A stretch of DNA of 64,000 bases from Pyrinomonadaceae bacterium. Lineage in GTDB: Bacteria > Acidobacteriota > Blastocatellia > Pyrinomonadales > Pyrinomonadaceae. Shown here piece by piece: positions 63,190-64,000 of this stretch (position 1 is its first letter; each line of letters opens with the position of its first letter). The DNA lies in contig JAGOBH010000004.1 of NCBI GenBank assembly GCA_017983495.1, forward strand, positions 1-64,000. The letters run 5' to 3'. The notes under the pieces were generated by a model. The model was given only the letters and a program-made list of their open reading frames with translations, ran no database searches and was not told the DNA's origin. Made by a program: the position numbers and the translations under genes.

Positions 63190-64000
63190 ATGAATATCGC
63201 CAAAGCCGCCGTATTAGGGGCAGGAACAATGGGTGCGGGCATCGCCGCACATCTCTCGAATGCGGGTATCCCGACGCTGCTGCTCGATATCGCTCCGCGT
63301 GAACTGACGCCCGACGAAGAGAAAAAGGGCCTGACGCTCGAATCGCCGCAGGTACGCAACCGCATCGTCAATTCCCTTTTTGAGGCCGCCAAAAAACTCC
63401 GGCCGGCACCGTTCATGCTTGGTGACAATGCAAAGTTGATCACGACCGGCAATTTCACCGATGATCTGGTCAAACTCAAGGACTGTGATTTCGTCATCGA
63501 GGCCGTAGTCGAAAATCTCGATATCAAGCACAAACTCTTTGCCGACGTTGAAAAATACCGAAAGCCCGGTGCCGTCATCGCTTCGAACACCAGCGGCATC
63601 CCGATCGATTCGATCGCAGAGCCGTTTTCGGACGATTTCAAGGCACATTTCGTCGGCATTCACTTCTTCAATCCGCCGCGTTACATGAAGCTTGTTGAGG
63701 TCATTCCCGGTTCGAAAACAAGCGGCGAGATCGCATGTGCGGTTTCGGGTTTCCTTGACCAGCGTCTTGGTAAAGGCGTCGTGCCGGCAAAAGATCGTCC
63801 GAATTTTATCGCCAATCGCATCGGCGTTTTCGGAATGATGGCGACGATCCACGAGATGATCGCCATGGGCTTTACACCGACCGAGGTCGACCAGATGACC
63901 GGCAAGGCCATCGGCCATGCTTCGTCGGCGACGTTTCGCACGTCGGACCTCGTCGGCCTCGACGTAACGGCTCACGTCACCAATAACCTATATCCGGCCG
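63190..64000 (+). CDS. 3-hydroxyacyl-CoA dehydrogenase (beta-oxidation), 3' end outside the window
   Basis: ATG 63190 is preceded by GAGG. The Rossmann motif AAVLGAGTMGAGIAAHLSNAG and the NAD-binding LLLDIAPREL start the protein. Then come EAVVENLDIKHKLFADVE and the catalytic segment ASNTSGIPIDSIA and VGIHFFNPPRYMKLVEVIPG with the H of H-x-F-N-P. The frame is open to the right edge (270 codons). Long forms of this family (FadN-like) carry an enoyl-CoA hydratase domain at the C terminus. It is controlled by the operator upstream. Confidence 0.92.
   Translation, partial: MNIAKAAVLGAGTMGAGIAAHLSNAGIPTLLLDIAPRELTPDEEKKGLTLESPQVRNRIVNSLFEAAKKLRPAPFMLGDNAKLITTGNFTDDLVKLKDCDFVIEAVVENLDIKHKLFADVEKYRKPGAVIASNTSGIPIDSIAEPFSDDFKAHFVGIHFFNPPRYMKLVEVIPGSKTSGEIACAVSGFLDQRLGKGVVPAKDRPNFIANRIGVFGMMATIHEMIAMGFTPTEVDQMTGKAIGHASSATFRTSDLVGLDVTAHVTNNLYPA

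Overview
This 64 kb window reads as chromosomal DNA of an Acidobacteriota bacterium, probably class Blastocatellia. The clues are a VWFA-related protein of the type described from Acidobacteria (49847-52024), a TPR plus jelly-roll secreted protein, a DUF2752 membrane protein, many Sec-exported proteins of unknown function, and moderately GC-rich codon use. The taxonomic call is an inference from protein families; no rRNA lies in the window.

Region 1 (about 1-12.4 kb) is accessory DNA that is partly decayed. It begins with remnants of TPR genes. It then carries an AbiE-type toxin-antitoxin pair whose toxin has an in-frame stop, a MOBP-like relaxase and its ribbon-helix-helix partner with a likely oriT, an RNase H, an SSB, an orphan E2-like/SEC-C protein joined back to back with another broken gene, an intact HipB/HipA pair with three palindromic operators, a wrecked SMEK-domain gene cut off by an IS3-type transposase remnant, and a tyrosine recombinase next to tRNA-Leu(UAA). 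Together this looks like an integrated mobilizable element that later accumulated defence genes and debris.

Region 2 (12.4-30.9 kb) holds secreted proteins, a multiply frameshifted amidohydrolase pseudogene, malate dehydrogenase, and a striking block. Two paralogous membrane PAS-GGDEF-EAL proteins flank an exported subtilase, followed by a GNAT acetyltransferase. The subtilase has an N-terminal ClpB-like AAA+ domain that lost its ATPase motifs, a 12-fold hexapeptide tail, and a likely sigma-54 promoter.

Region 3 (30.9-45.5 kb) is core housekeeping: murJ, a gamma-carbonic-anhydrase-like protein, hisS, a phosphatase, a SulP transporter, dxr, rseP and ispG on the plus strand, and miaA-hfq-tmk-holB on the minus strand. 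Between rseP and ispG a four-helix-bundle (S23/IVP-like) gene has been inserted, and the first 11 codons of ispG are duplicated on either side of it.

Region 4 (45.5-64 kb) holds a lysoplasmalogenase-like protein, a GH92 glycosidase, a tetraheme cytochrome, the VWFA protein, an exported protein that closely resembles the type II restriction enzyme HinP1I but has a signal peptide and no methyltransferase nearby, DoxX, a beta-propeller diguanylate cyclase, a SpoIID/LytB protein, an M14 carboxypeptidase, an acyltransferase, an exported hypothetical protein, and the start of a fatty-acid beta-oxidation gene under a TetR/FadR-like operator.

The strongest candidates for undescribed biology are the exported HinP1I-like nuclease (52047-52865), the pseudo-AAA+ subtilase with its repeat tail (22921-25530), and the IVP cassette in the ispG start (40229-40873).
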